Counted from the stretch's first letter, positions 17,020 through 26,341 are shown. The stretch: DNA of 47,026 bases from Verrucomicrobiota bacterium (GCA_016871675.1 VHCN01000022.1:1-47026), one strand, 5' to 3'. Notes: generated from the letters alone by a model not told the origin. Made by a program: numbers and translations.

Positions 17020-17628
17020 CTACTTCGAGGGCGTCGCGCCCGGGGTTTCGGCCCAGATGCCGAGCTTCGCCGTGCGCGCGTCCATCTCGGCCTTTTCGAT
17101 AAGGCGGCGGATGTCGAACGGCAGCACGTGCGCCACACGTTCGTTGAGCCGTGCCATGCCGGCGGCGACCATGGCGAGGTTCACGTTGTTCGTGCCGATG
17201 TAGGCGATGCCATCGCTCCCCTGCACGCCCTCGGAGTGGAGCACGGCGATGCGCACGGAGTTGGAGACGACGAGCGAGGCGAGGAACTCCCGGCTCAGGT
17301 CGCCCGCGGTGCGCTCCATGCCGGGCGTGCGTTGCACGGGCATTTCCGGAGCGATGATGCCGCTGAGCCGCCAGTTGAACACGCCCGTGGCATCCGTGAG
17401 CTGGAAGGCATCGCCCGTGTAAACGCGCGTCACGCGGCCGCTGACTTCGCCGATGATTTTCTTCTGCTCCTGCTCGGCGGTGAGGACTTCCTTCACCTTC
17501 GCCTCGCCTTCCTTGTAGAGCTTCGCGGCGGGCTTGAGCGCCTCGGGATGAAGCCAGAGCCAGTAGCCGAACGCGCCGATGGCGATCAGCAGCACGACTT
17601 GGAGGATGCGTCGGATGATCTTGAACAT
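17020..17628 (-). CDS. Membrane-anchored SNase-like (thermonuclease-fold) protein
   Basis: 202 residues. One N-terminal membrane segment (VVLLIAIGAFGYWLWLH) anchors the protein. A short charged, helical linker follows, then a staphylococcal-nuclease-like OB fold: SGRVTRVYTGDAFQLTDATG, NWRLSGIIAPEMPVQ, LSREFLASLVVSNSVRIAVL, VNLAMVAAGMARLN and a C-terminal helix AEMDARTAKLGIWAE. The Arg of RLSGI and Glu of APE lie where SNase has its first catalytic Arg and Glu. The second catalytic Arg position is less clear, so nuclease activity is uncertain. The start codon is 6 bp after the stop of the next upstream membrane-protein gene, suggesting an operon. Confidence 0.75.
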   Translation of the reverse strand: MFKIIRRILQVVLLIAIGAFGYWLWLHPEALKPAAKLYKEGEAKVKEVLTAEQEQKKIIGEVSGRVTRVYTGDAFQLTDATGVFNWRLSGIIAPEMPVQRTPGMERTAGDLSREFLASLVVSNSVRIAVLHSEGVQGSDGIAYIGTNNVNLAMVAAGMARLNERVAHVLPFDIRRLIEKAEMDARTAKLGIWAETPGATPSK

Positions 17629-17634
17629 GGTCGG

Positions 17635-18444
17635 TCAGCGTTTCGGCGCGAGCCGGCGAAGCCAGCCGAAGAGCCCGCCATCCGCGCCGGCGGGAGGCGC
17701 CTCCCCGGAGGAACTTCGCCGCGAACCCGCCGCAGGCTTTGCACCGGTCGAAATCGCGGATGAGGGCAGGGTCGGCGGCCGGAACGCCTCGGCCGCAAAC
17801 TCATCGCCGGCTGAAGGTTCGGCCTCTTCCTGATACAGCTTGATGAGCGGATTGCGCTTGAGCGGCGGCGGCGACGCGGCGGGCGGGACGGGAATCGGCT
17901 CACGCATCGGCGTCTCTTTCTTTTCGCGCATCGTGAGCTGCCACATGACCTCGGAATTCGTGTGGGGCGGCGGTGCGACGCCGTGCCGGCGAAGGACCTC
18001 GTGGGCGAGCAGCGCGTTCTGCGCGTTGTCAAAGCGCCAGACTTCCTTGGCGAAGATGCGCTCGAGGCGCGAACCGCGCTTCGCGTGGCGCATGCCGATG
18101 TTGTAAGCCGTCGGCCAGTCGGGGTGGTTGACGGCCTCGACCAGGCAGAAGAACACCGCGAGCCGCCGATGCTTGCGCTTGATGAGCCAGTAAACAAGGC
18201 GCAGCGACTTGTGCTCCTCGACCATGAACGAGCCGCACGTGAGCGTGGCATCGAGCGGCGCCACGACCATCGCGCCGACCGCGGGCGCCCACACGATGCC
18301 GGTGCCGATGGCGAGGATGAGCGACAAGCCCATGTAGTAGGCGGCCGTGGTGTCGGCCGCGCCGCTGCCGGGGCCTTCTTGCGATCCCCGCCACATCACG
18401 AAAACAAGTGCTCCCGTGAAGAGAATGCGCAGGATTGTCAGCAT
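17635..18444 (-). CDS. Hypothetical membrane protein with proline-rich tail
   Basis: 269 residues. Two hydrophobic segments (ILRILFTGALVFVMW and MGLSLILAIGTGIVWAPAVGAM) near the N-terminus are followed by a soluble region of about 100 residues with TPR-like helical spacing (LVYWLIKRKHRRLAVFFCLV, RLERIFAKEVWRFDNAQNAL). The C-terminal third is Pro/Ala-rich and low complexity. It is encoded directly upstream of the anchored SNase-like protein with 6 bp between them. I do not recognise the family; a membrane-associated scaffold role is possible but unproven. Confidence 0.7.
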   Translation of the reverse strand: MLTILRILFTGALVFVMWRGSQEGPGSGAADTTAAYYMGLSLILAIGTGIVWAPAVGAMVVAPLDATLTCGSFMVEEHKSLRLVYWLIKRKHRRLAVFFCLVEAVNHPDWPTAYNIGMRHAKRGSRLERIFAKEVWRFDNAQNALLAHEVLRRHGVAPPPHTNSEVMWQLTMREKKETPMREPIPVPPAASPPPLKRNPLIKLYQEEAEPSAGDEFAAEAFRPPTLPSSAISTGAKPAAGSRRSSSGEAPPAGADGGLFGWLRRLAPKR

Positions 18445-18640
18445 GCATGGCCGCCCGTTCCTCTATGGAACCAGCAGCGGCACAAGCTAACCATCAATCG
18501 ACCACGCGGGCAATCCCCCGCGGCGGGGGGCGCGGCCCACGCGGACGGGTTGCTGAGGCTCACGAAGCAGTTGGACTTCTCCGTTTCCTCCGGTAGCTTT
18601 GGCCCAGCACCGGGACGCGCGAACGCGAATCGAACCCAAA

Positions 18641-18654
18641 CCTCCATCCTCCAT
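18641..18654 (+). repeat. Two tandem heptamers before a start codon
   Basis: CCTCCAT occurs twice in direct tandem, ending 3 bp before ATG 18658. It has the same 7-bp period as the tracts near 6690 and 13570. Confidence 0.45.
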
Positions 18655-18657
18655 TTC

Positions 18658-19632
18658 ATGAAGACTCCACTGCTCGCACTGACCCTAGGCCTCGCCCTGG
18701 CGCCGCGCACGTTCGCGGCGGACGCCAAACCAGAAGCGGGCACTTACCTCACAATCGAGCAAGCCCGCGCGGCCGGGCCTGACATTGACCTGCAGGGTGA
18801 ATACGCCGACGCCAAGCTTGGCGCGCAGGTCATCGCGATGGGCAACGCCACATTTCGCGTCGTGTTCCATCAAGGCGGGTTGCCGGGCGCGGGTTGGGAC
18901 AAGTCCGCGAAGGTCGAGGCCGAGTCCAAGCGTGACGGCGACAACGTGACCTTCACACTACCCGCGGGCGGGAAGGCGACACTCACCAAGGATTCGCTGA
19001 CGGGCATGAACGACCAGAAGCCGTTCACACTGAAGAAGGTCAGCCGCGCGAGCCCGACCCTCGGCGCGAAGCCGCCCGCGGGAGCGGTCGTGCTTTTTGA
19101 CGGCACGAGCTTCGACGCGTTTGCCGGCGGGCATGAGGACGATTTGAAGCGCCGGCTGCTCGCGCCGGGCACGAAGACGAAGCGCGATGACTTCCAAAAC
19201 TTCACGCTGCATTGCGAGTTCCTGCTGCCGTTCAAGCCGCTTGGGCGCGGACAGGGCCGCGCGAACAGTGGCGTCTATATGCAGGATCGTTACGAAGTGC
19301 AGGTGCTCGACAGCTTCGGGCTCAAGGGTCAGAACAACGAGTGCGGCGGGCTCTATTCAAAGACGGCGCCAAGCGTGAACATGTGCTTCCCGCCACTTGT
19401 GTGGCAGACCTACGACATCGAGTTTGCGGCCGCGAAGTTCGACGCCGAAGGGAAGAAGACCAGCAACGCCGTCATCACCGTCCGGCACAACGGCGTCGTC
19501 ATCCACGACAAGCAGGAGATCAACGGCCCCACGGGCGGCGGCAAACCCGAGTCACCGCAAGGCGGCCCCATCCAACTGCAGGGCCACGGGAACCCCGTCT
19601 TCTACCGAAACGTGTGGGTGGTGGTGAAGTAG
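18658..19632 (+). CDS. Secreted DUF1080 (3-keto-disaccharide hydrolase-type) protein
   Basis: 324 residues with a signal peptide (MKTPLLALTLGLALAPRTFA). Residues about 25-135 form an extra N-terminal domain (YLTIEQARAAGPDIDLQGEY). From about residue 140 the DUF1080 fold begins with VVLFDGTSFDAF, then FTLHCEFLLPFKP, GRANSGVYMQDRYEVQVLDS, NNECGGLYSKTAPSVNMC and the end GHGNPVFYRNVWVV. DUF1080 domains are LamG-like, and some members cleave 3-keto-glycosides outside the cytoplasm. ATG 18658 is chosen for the signal peptide; the frame is open far upstream, but that part is the shadow of the minus-strand membrane protein gene. Confidence 0.9.
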   Translation: MKTPLLALTLGLALAPRTFAADAKPEAGTYLTIEQARAAGPDIDLQGEYADAKLGAQVIAMGNATFRVVFHQGGLPGAGWDKSAKVEAESKRDGDNVTFTLPAGGKATLTKDSLTGMNDQKPFTLKKVSRASPTLGAKPPAGAVVLFDGTSFDAFAGGHEDDLKRRLLAPGTKTKRDDFQNFTLHCEFLLPFKPLGRGQGRANSGVYMQDRYEVQVLDSFGLKGQNNECGGLYSKTAPSVNMCFPPLVWQTYDIEFAAAKFDAEGKKTSNAVITVRHNGVVIHDKQEINGPTGGGKPESPQGGPIQLQGHGNPVFYRNVWVVVK

Positions 19633-19874
19633 GTGGGAACCGCAAGGGACGGGCAACCGCGGGATCGGACTTGGCGGGTCGTGCGCGAAGATCAGCACGC
19701 CCGTCGCGCGGGTTTTCACGCACCACGCACCACGCTGCCATCGGCTTACAACCCCGATAGTTCTGCGTCCTCAGTGTTCCACCGGAGGCATTTTGGGATG
19801 GACTTCGCCTTGGGTTGACCTTGAACTTGGCGCTTCCTGAACGCGGGAAGCCGACCGGTGTCGAACCCGTCCAG

Positions 19875-22800
19875 ATGAGCAAGAACCACAAATCCAAGCC
19901 CGCCCAATCCAACGGCACCGGTTCGAACTCGCCCAAGGCGTCCACCACGCAGGCCTCCGGGTCCGTGAACAAGCCCGAGGAGCTTGTCGCCGCGATCAAC
20001 AAGGCCGCCACAGCCCCGTCTAACACAGCCGCGGCGACCGCTCCACCCGCAGCGCTGTTCCGGCGCGTGGACTGGATCACGGCGCTGGCCACGGCGTTGT
20101 TCGTCTTCATCGGCTACCTGCTCACGCTCGCGCCGGACTTGACGCTGGAAGACTCGGGCGAGCTCGCCGTCGCCTCACAATACGCAGGCGTGCCGCACCC
20201 GCCGGGTTACCCCGTGTGGACGCTTTACACCTGGCTCTTCACGGTGCTGGTGCCGTATTCGAACATGGCCTGGCGCGTGGCTCTGGCATCCGCGGTGGCG
20301 GGAGCGGCGACATGCGGCTTGCTCGCGCTCATCACATCGCGCGGCACGAGCATGATTCTGGAGGGGATCGACCAGTTCAAAGCCATGGACCGCAAGCTCG
20401 AGTCGGCGCTGTGCATCGTCGCGGGCTGGCTGGCGGGGATGCTCTTCGGTTTCAACGGCTTCATGTGGAGCCAGGCGGTGATCGTGGAGGTTTACACACT
20501 CAGCACGCTCTCGTTGATGGGCACCATCGTGTGCCTGATGCGCTGGAACCACGCGCCGGAGCAGCGGCGCTATTTGTATTGGGCGTTCTTTCTCTTCGGC
20601 GTGTGCTTCACGAATCACCAGACGCTCATCGTGGCCGCGCCCGGCATCGAAGTGGCCATCCTCCTGCGCAACCGCAAGCTCGGGCGCGACCTGTTTTGGC
20701 TGAACAGCCTGTTCTTCCTCGGCGGCTTGTTCCTCAAGGGTTTTGTCTCTCCGGGATTCATCGGCAACCCGGCCGTGTTCAGCATGTTCCTCATCGTCGG
20801 CATCGCGTCGATCCTCGTCGTGTTGTGGTTCGGCATCGAAGGCGGCACGGAAGGAAAGCTCGCGGCCTCGGCCGTCTACGCGCTGATCGCGCTCTTCATC
20901 TGGGTGGCGTGGTCCAACGCTGTCGGCTCCGAGCAACTCGCTCGGAACGAAGGCTCCCAGGAGCGCATGAACGCCGCGGCAAGCGCGCAGTCGCTCGCGC
21001 TGAAGTTCATGACGTTCTACCAGTTCATTGCGCTGGCCGTCGTGACCTTCGTCATGATGTCCGCGAAGGGTGCGGAAACGGTCCGCGCATGGCTGATGAA
21101 GTCCATGCGGCCCGCGCTGATGATCCTGGTGGTCTTCACCTTCCTCGGCTCGTCGTTCTACTTCTACATGCCCATGGCCGGCATGAGCAACCCGCCGCTC
21201 AACTGGGGCTACCCGCGCACCATCGAGGGCTTCATCCACGCCCTGACCCGCGGCCAATACGAGAAGACCAACCCGACCACGGAGGTCAAGCGCTACCTCG
21301 AGCAGGTCACCATGCTCAAGGAAGGCGCGATGGAGGAATTCACGCCCGTGCTCTGCCTCGTGGCGCTCATCCCGCTCTTCTTCCTCGCGCGCATGAAGCA
21401 GCGCGAGCGCGCGTGGGTGATCGGCCTCGGCTTCATCGGCGCCTGCCTCGCATTCATCCTGATGTTCCTGCTCAATCCCGGGCCCGACCGGCAGAGCCGC
21501 GAGCTGACAAAGGTCTTCTTCACCGCGTCGCACCTCATGCTCGGCGCGTTCATCGGCTACGGCTTCGCGCTGCTCGTCGCGTGGCTCGCGAGCGACTATC
21601 AGAACCGGCGGCGCAGCTTCCTCATCGTCGTGTCCGTGATGGCGGGGCTCGGCTTGTATCAAGGCATCGTCGTGTTCGGCGACACCGGCTTGGTCCGGTC
21701 CCTCCCCCGCAACGAACTGGAGGCCGTGTGGGACTTGGTGACGTCGCTGCCGGCGGAAGAGAGCGCGTTCCCGCAGGACAAGCTCGCGGCGTCCCTCGGC
21801 ATCGCGTGGATGGGGTTGCTGCTGCTCGCGGGACTGGCGTTCCGGCGGCGCGCGCCGGTGGCGGTGCTGCTCGCGGTGTTCGCATTGATGCCCGCGCAGA
21901 CCATCATCGCGCACTGGGCGAAGAACGAGCAGCGCGGCCACCTGTTCGGCTACTGGTTCGGCCACGACATGTTCACGCCACCGTTCCTGAGCCACAAGCA
22001 ACCCGGCAAACCGCTCACCTACGACCCCGTCGAGCGCGAGGAACGGCTGAAGGCAGGCGACAAGTCGGTCTATCCCGAAATGACCCGCGACACCGTGCTC
22101 TTCGGCGGCACGGACCCGGGCCGCTTCTGCCCGACCTACATGATCTTCTCCGAGAGCTTCACCCCCGCGAAGCACAAGCCGCGCGACCCCGCGTTTGACC
22201 GGCGCGACGTCTATATCATCACTCAAAACGCGCTCGCCGACGGCACGTATCTCCAATACATCCGCGCCCACTTCAACCGCAGCGCGCAGACCGACCCGCC
22301 CTTCTTGCAGGGCGCGATCGATCACTTCGCCCAAAGCATTCAGAACCGCGCGATGGGCAAGGACAACCTCAACCTCAAGAACAACAACCTCCCGCACCTG
22401 ACCAATCGCATCGAACGCGCCGTCTCAGTCACCACCGGCTTGCTCAAGCCCATCGTTCGGCCGGTGGACAGTTTCTTCACGGGCATCGGCGACCGCATCG
22501 AGAAGGACCGCCGCATCGGCAACTCATGGTTCAAGGAAAGCGACTTCCCCGGCATGCCCGCGCTCGCCACGCGGCTCACCTCGGCGCAGCAGGACGACGG
22601 CGTCTCCCGGTTCCTCTTCGATCACCTCACACCCGACACCCAGGCCGCGCTGAAGTCCGCGCCGGCCGAGTCGCGCACCCGCCGCCTGCTCGCGCGCGAC
22701 CTGAACGCCCTCATGGAAAAGGAATACCAGGCCGTGCGGCGCGCCCGCGAAATCATGCCCGACCTCGCGGACGCCGAGCGCGACCTCAAGGACATCAAGG

Positions 22801-25004
22801 CACTCATCGCGGGCACATCCGTCACACCGAACCCCGAGCTCGACGCGGAACTGCGATCACGCAACTACTGGCTCAAGGACCCCGCCGCGAAGGAAAAGCT
22901 GCTCAAGGGATTGCTCGAGCGAATCCAAACCGGGCGCGACAAACTCGCGGAAGAGTTGAAGGCCCTGACGAAAGTCCCCGTGCTCTACGAGGCGGGCCGC
23001 TTCGCGGGCGTCACGCTCAGCCCGCGGCTGCAGCGCTTCATCAAGGAAAAACCCTCCGGCTACACCCGCATCCGGCTCAACCGCCAGTTGATCGAGGCGG
23101 CCTACCCGAAACAAATCGCCATCAGCGAGGGCGGCGTTTATCCCGACCTCGAAATCAAGACGCCCTCCATCCCCGACTCGCAGAAGGCGTTCAACGATTA
23201 CGTCGAGGACGCAACACGACGCGCGAAGCACGACAAGGACTTCCCGAACGAGCCGCGCCAGGTGAAGCCCGGCGAGGACATCCGCTGGGAAGGCAACCGG
23301 CTTTCCGTCCAGGGCCAGGTCGCTGTCATGTCCATCAACGGCCTGCTCACGAAGATGATCTTCGACGCAAACCCCGACCACGACTTCTACGTGGAGGAAA
23401 GTTTCCCGCTCGACTGGATGTATCCCTACCTCACGCCCAGCGGCATCATCATGAAGATCAACCGCCAGCCGCTGGCCGAGCTGACGGACGAGATCCTCCA
23501 GCGCGACCACGAGTTCTGGAGCCAGTATTCGCGGCGGTTCATCGGCAACTGGATCACCTACGACACGCCCGTTTCCACGCTCTGCGCCTTCGCCGAGAAA
23601 GTCTACAAGCGGCGCGAAATGGACTCCAAGGTTCTCGAGGGCGACATCCTCAACCTGCCGTCGCTCGCCGCGAAACTCCACGCGCCCGCCAACCCGTTCG
23701 CCACGTTCCTGAGCGGGCAGTTGTCCGAACAGACGCGCCAGTTGCTCAGGGGCGCCACCAACGCGGAGTCCTCAAACCCGATGCTCCGGAAGCTGCTCGC
23801 CGCGGACCTCGACCGCATCATCCGCACCCAGCCCCTTTACGAGCCGCAGCGGTTCGCCGGCACCGTGGTGCATCCCGAAGTGCTGCGGATGGTTTCCGAA
23901 TCCCCGCACGGCAAGGCATTCATCCGGCTCAACCGCCGGCTGCTCGACGACGCATTCCCGACGGAACTCTCGCGCGGATTCGAAGGCGATCCGAAATTCT
24001 CGCGTGACGACGACGGGCAGAAGGCCTTCAGCAAGCTGCGCAGCGCGATCGCCGGCGTCTACTACTGGCGCATCAACCACCACGCGGGCAACCCGGCGCT
24101 TCAGGAGAAGATGATCCGCGAAGCCGAGTTCGCCTTCAAACAGGCTTACGCGTTCTGCCCGTTCAGCCCGGAGGCGCTCTTCCGCTACACGAACCTGCTC
24201 ATCAGCAAGGCCAACATGGAGGCCGGCCGCGGCAACGCCCCGGGCTGCCTCAACCTCGTGGACGACGCCATCCGTCTCGCGCAGACATTCATCCGGCTCG
24301 ACCCGGCGAATCAAAGCGCGCGCGACCTCGAGAGAAACCTCCGCGAGATGCGCAAACAGTTCGACGCCGGAATCACCGCGCAGAACAGGGCGCGCTCGCA
24401 AGTCTCGCAACTCGCGGCGCAACAGCAGGCCAACCCCACGAACTTCCAGGCCGCGCTCCAACTCGTGCAACTCTACGCCGGCATGGGTGACACCAACCGC
24501 GCCTATTCCGTCATGGACCCGTTCCTCATCAGCCCCGGGTCCGATGTCTCGACACTGCTCACGCTGAGCGATCTCTACGGGCGGATGGGCAACACGGCGC
24601 GGCGTTCGCAAGCCGCGCTGAAGGCCGTGCAGGTGGGCGAACACATCCTCACCACGCCGAACCCCGACCCCGCCTCGCTGATGTTGCTCGCCCAAGCCTA
24701 CAACATGGCGTTCGACATGCGGAACTCGAACAGCATCCTGAAACTCGAACAGGTGATGCTGCGCTTCAATCGCGCCGCGCCGGACAATCCCGAGGGACTC
24801 TACGATCTCGCAGCCATCCAGGCGGCGCTCTCGAAGCACGACGAAGCCGTCGCCACGCTCACGCATGCCATCCGGTTGAGCGACGCGCGCCTGCTGACCA
24901 GGGCGACAAACGTCAACGACCTGCGCCGGCTCGCGGGCACTGATGCCCGGTTCGGCCCGCTGGCGACGAATGCCGCATTCCGCCAGGCGCTCGCGCCGAA
25001 GTGA
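19875..25004 (+). CDS. Giant DUF2723 (GT117-like) multispan membrane protein with TPR-like C-terminus
   Basis: 1709 residues from ATG 19875 (an in-frame TTG at 19815 is less likely). After a Ser/Thr/Asn-rich leader, residues about 64-690 hold many membrane spans, opening with the DUF2723 signature PDLTLEDSGELAVASQYAGV and HPPGYPVWTLYTWLF. DUF2723 proteins are relatives of TMEM260 and protein O-mannosyltransferases, so a lipid-linked sugar transfer role at the membrane is plausible. Residues about 700-1380 are soluble and include two diverged copies of a module (residues about 893-1080 and 1261-1365) sharing LYE..RFAG and IRLNR. Residues about 1416-1672 have TPR-like helices. Family members are usually shorter, so the long tail is notable. 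It stands alone with about 240 bp of empty DNA upstream. Confidence 0.88.
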   Translation: MSKNHKSKPAQSNGTGSNSPKASTTQASGSVNKPEELVAAINKAATAPSNTAAATAPPAALFRRVDWITALATALFVFIGYLLTLAPDLTLEDSGELAVASQYAGVPHPPGYPVWTLYTWLFTVLVPYSNMAWRVALASAVAGAATCGLLALITSRGTSMILEGIDQFKAMDRKLESALCIVAGWLAGMLFGFNGFMWSQAVIVEVYTLSTLSLMGTIVCLMRWNHAPEQRRYLYWAFFLFGVCFTNHQTLIVAAPGIEVAILLRNRKLGRDLFWLNSLFFLGGLFLKGFVSPGFIGNPAVFSMFLIVGIASILVVLWFGIEGGTEGKLAASAVYALIALFIWVAWSNAVGSEQLARNEGSQERMNAAASAQSLALKFMTFYQFIALAVVTFVMMSAKGAETVRAWLMKSMRPALMILVVFTFLGSSFYFYMPMAGMSNPPLNWGYPRTIEGFIHALTRGQYEKTNPTTEVKRYLEQVTMLKEGAMEEFTPVLCLVALIPLFFLARMKQRERAWVIGLGFIGACLAFILMFLLNPGPDRQSRELTKVFFTASHLMLGAFIGYGFALLVAWLASDYQNRRRSFLIVVSVMAGLGLYQGIVVFGDTGLVRSLPRNELEAVWDLVTSLPAEESAFPQDKLAASLGIAWMGLLLLAGLAFRRRAPVAVLLAVFALMPAQTIIAHWAKNEQRGHLFGYWFGHDMFTPPFLSHKQPGKPLTYDPVEREERLKAGDKSVYPEMTRDTVLFGGTDPGRFCPTYMIFSESFTPAKHKPRDPAFDRRDVYIITQNALADGTYLQYIRAHFNRSAQTDPPFLQGAIDHFAQSIQNRAMGKDNLNLKNNNLPHLTNRIERAVSVTTGLLKPIVRPVDSFFTGIGDRIEKDRRIGNSWFKESDFPGMPALATRLTSAQQDDGVSRFLFDHLTPDTQAALKSAPAESRTRRLLARDLNALMEKEYQAVRRAREIMPDLADAERDLKDIKALIAGTSVTPNPELDAELRSRNYWLKDPAAKEKLLKGLLERIQTGRDKLAEELKALTKVPVLYEAGRFAGVTLSPRLQRFIKEKPSGYTRIRLNRQLIEAAYPKQIAISEGGVYPDLEIKTPSIPDSQKAFNDYVEDATRRAKHDKDFPNEPRQVKPGEDIRWEGNRLSVQGQVAVMSINGLLTKMIFDANPDHDFYVEESFPLDWMYPYLTPSGIIMKINRQPLAELTDEILQRDHEFWSQYSRRFIGNWITYDTPVSTLCAFAEKVYKRREMDSKVLEGDILNLPSLAAKLHAPANPFATFLSGQLSEQTRQLLRGATNAESSNPMLRKLLAADLDRIIRTQPLYEPQRFAGTVVHPEVLRMVSESPHGKAFIRLNRRLLDDAFPTELSRGFEGDPKFSRDDDGQKAFSKLRSAIAGVYYWRINHHAGNPALQEKMIREAEFAFKQAYAFCPFSPEALFRYTNLLISKANMEAGRGNAPGCLNLVDDAIRLAQTFIRLDPANQSARDLERNLREMRKQFDAGITAQNRARSQVSQLAAQQQANPTNFQAALQLVQLYAGMGDTNRAYSVMDPFLISPGSDVSTLLTLSDLYGRMGNTARRSQAALKAVQVGEHILTTPNPDPASLMLLAQAYNMAFDMRNSNSILKLEQVMLRFNRAAPDNPEGLYDLAAIQAALSKHDEAVATLTHAIRLSDARLLTRATNVNDLRRLAGTDARFGPLATNAAFRQALAPK

Positions 25005-25044
25005 CCGGAGGCCGGCGTTCTTCCCGGAAGCCGCGGCGCCCTGG

Positions 25045-26061
25045 CTACTCCCTGCCCGCCGCCGCGATGAAGGGCTTGAGTTCCTCCATCAACTTCGCGA
25101 AGCCGTCGAGCGTGAGCTGCTGCGCGCCGTCGCTCCACGCCTCCGCCGGGTTCGGATGCACCTCGATGAGCAGCGCGTCCGCGCCCATCGCGACCGCGCC
25201 CTTGCACAGCGAGCCGACGAGGTCCGAGCGGCCCGTGCCCTGGCTCGGGTCCACCACCACCGGGCAGTGCGACTCGCGCTTGATGATCGGCACGGCGGAG
25301 AGGTCGAGCGTGTTGCGCGTGTAGTTCTCGAACGTGCGGATGCCGCGCTCGCAGAAGAGCAGGTTCGGGTTTTCGTTCGAGAGCACATACTCGCCGGCAA
25401 GCAGCCATTCCTCGATGCGCATCGCGAGCCCGCGCTTGAGCAGCACCGGCCGCCCCGTGCGCGCGGCGGCGATGAGCAACTGGAAGTTCTGCGCGTTGCG
25501 CGCGCCGATCTGAAGCACGTCCGAGTATTCGGCCACGAGTTCCGCGTGTTCCTCGGACAGCAGTTCCGTGATCACCGGCAGTCCCGTCTCGCGGCGCGCC
25601 TTGGCGAGCAGCTTGAGACCCTTCAAGCCCAATCCCTGGAATTCGTAGGGCGACGTGCGCGGCTTGAACGCGCCGCCGCGCAGGAGGGTTGCGCCCGCCT
25701 GTTTCACGGCGTGCGCGGTGGCGAGCAGTTGCTTCTCGCTTTCGACGGAGCACGGGCCGGCCATCACCTGCAACTTGCGCCCGCCGATGACCACGCCGCG
25801 GCCGACCGTGACCGTGGAGTTGGCCGGGTGCGCCTCGCGGCTGACGAGCTTGAAGCGCTTCTGAATCGGCGTGACGCTCTCGACCTGCGGCCACGCGGTG
25901 AGCGTCTCGAGGTTGTGGTGCGTGCGCTCATCGCCGATTGCGCCGATCACGGTGCGCTCGACGCCGCGCATCACGTGCGGCCGGTAGCCGAGCTTGCGGA
26001 TTTCGGACAGGACGGCGGACTCCTCCTTGCGGGAGATCCGGGGCTTGAGGACGATGATCAT
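25045..26061 (-). CDS. aroF: 3-deoxy-7-phosphoheptulonate synthase (type I beta)
   Basis: 338 residues. DAHP synthase condenses phosphoenolpyruvate and erythrose 4-phosphate, the first step of aromatic amino acid synthesis. An N-terminal ferredoxin-like regulatory domain (MIIVLKPRISRKEESAVL to about residue 75) precedes the barrel, with VMAGPCSVESEKQLLATAHA, LRGGAFKPRTSPYEFQG, VLLKRG, the metal-binding Cys/His/Glu/Asp region, and RTFENYTRNTLDLSAVP. This is the Thermotoga/Bacillus-type architecture. ATG 26061 is chosen because it begins the regulatory domain; the longer frame to 26121 crosses a terminator-like T tract. The leader holds a possible transcription attenuator. Confidence 0.95.
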   Translation of the reverse strand: MIIVLKPRISRKEESAVLSEIRKLGYRPHVMRGVERTVIGAIGDERTHHNLETLTAWPQVESVTPIQKRFKLVSREAHPANSTVTVGRGVVIGGRKLQVMAGPCSVESEKQLLATAHAVKQAGATLLRGGAFKPRTSPYEFQGLGLKGLKLLAKARRETGLPVITELLSEEHAELVAEYSDVLQIGARNAQNFQLLIAAARTGRPVLLKRGLAMRIEEWLLAGEYVLSNENPNLLFCERGIRTFENYTRNTLDLSAVPIIKRESHCPVVVDPSQGTGRSDLVGSLCKGAVAMGADALLIEVHPNPAEAWSDGAQQLTLDGFAKLMEELKPFIAAAGRE

Positions 26062-26104
26062 GGTGGCTTTCTCTTGGTTCGGAATCGGGACGCCGGGATT
26101 CGAC

Positions 26105-26132
26105 AAAAAAGCCGCAGGCAATCACCTGCGGC
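26105..26132 (-). terminator. Terminator-like hairpin in the aroF leader (possible attenuator)
   Basis: Read on the minus strand, a perfect 8-bp stem GCCGCAGG/CCTGCGGC with a 6-nt loop (26111-26132) is followed at once by TTTTTT (26105-26110). It lies 43 bp upstream of the aroF ATG, inside its 5' leader, where an intrinsic terminator would only make sense as a regulated attenuator, or as the end of an upstream transcript. Confidence 0.75.
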
Positions 26133-26154
26133 ATCGGGATGTTCTGGGTTTAAC

Positions 26155-26244
26155 TCAGCGCAGCCGGGGACGCAGCGGGACGGGACGGAAGCAAAACCCG
26201 CCCGACCCTGCGCGCCAAAATCCAAACCGGGAACCGCTGTTCAC
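26155..26244 (-). CDS. Possible aromatic-rich leader peptide upstream of aroF
   Basis: A 29-codon frame from GTG 26244 to TGA 26155-26157 encodes MNSGSRFGFWRAGSGGFCF and a Pro/Arg-rich end. It contains four Phe and one Trp. Its stop is 22 nt before the terminator-like hairpin, the spacing expected for a ribosome-controlled attenuator. There is no clear Shine-Dalgarno sequence, and only weak CTGCG segments could pair with the terminator arm as an anti-terminator. The peptide is therefore a hypothesis. Confidence 0.3.
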   Translation of the reverse strand: MNSGSRFGFWRAGSGGFCFRPVPLRPRLR

Positions 26245-26313
26245 GGGGCGGACGTTTGCAGAGAGCCGCCGCCCCGTCAATGCCACAGATGCCCGCGTCT
26301 TCTCCGCGCCCGC

Positions 26314-26341
26314 TTGACCCGCGCCGCCGGGCCACTACACT
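26314..26341 (+). promoter_or_regulatory. Candidate promoter of the SurA-like gene
   Basis: TTGACC (26314-26319), a 16-bp spacer and TACACT (26336-26341) precede ATG 26353 by 11 bp. Transcription would start about 5 nt upstream of the ATG. Confidence 0.45.

Noticed and set aside
17962-18657. Long in-frame extension upstream of the DUF1080 gene
   Set aside because: It overlaps a minus-strand membrane protein gene, and the signal peptide requires the start at 18658.
19633-19874. Gene or RNA in the gap before the DUF2723 gene
   Set aside because: Short open frames only, with no start signals or recognisable structure; appears empty.
20175-22397. 740-codon open frame on the minus strand
   Set aside because: Antisense to the membrane half of the DUF2723 gene; the translation is His/Arg/Glu-rich without motifs.
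25928-26134. 68-codon frame starting MPQVIACGFF across the aroF hairpin
   Set aside because: It begins inside the hairpin and its Phe codons are simply the T tract; it then overlaps aroF out of frame. The 26155-26244 frame is a better leader candidate.
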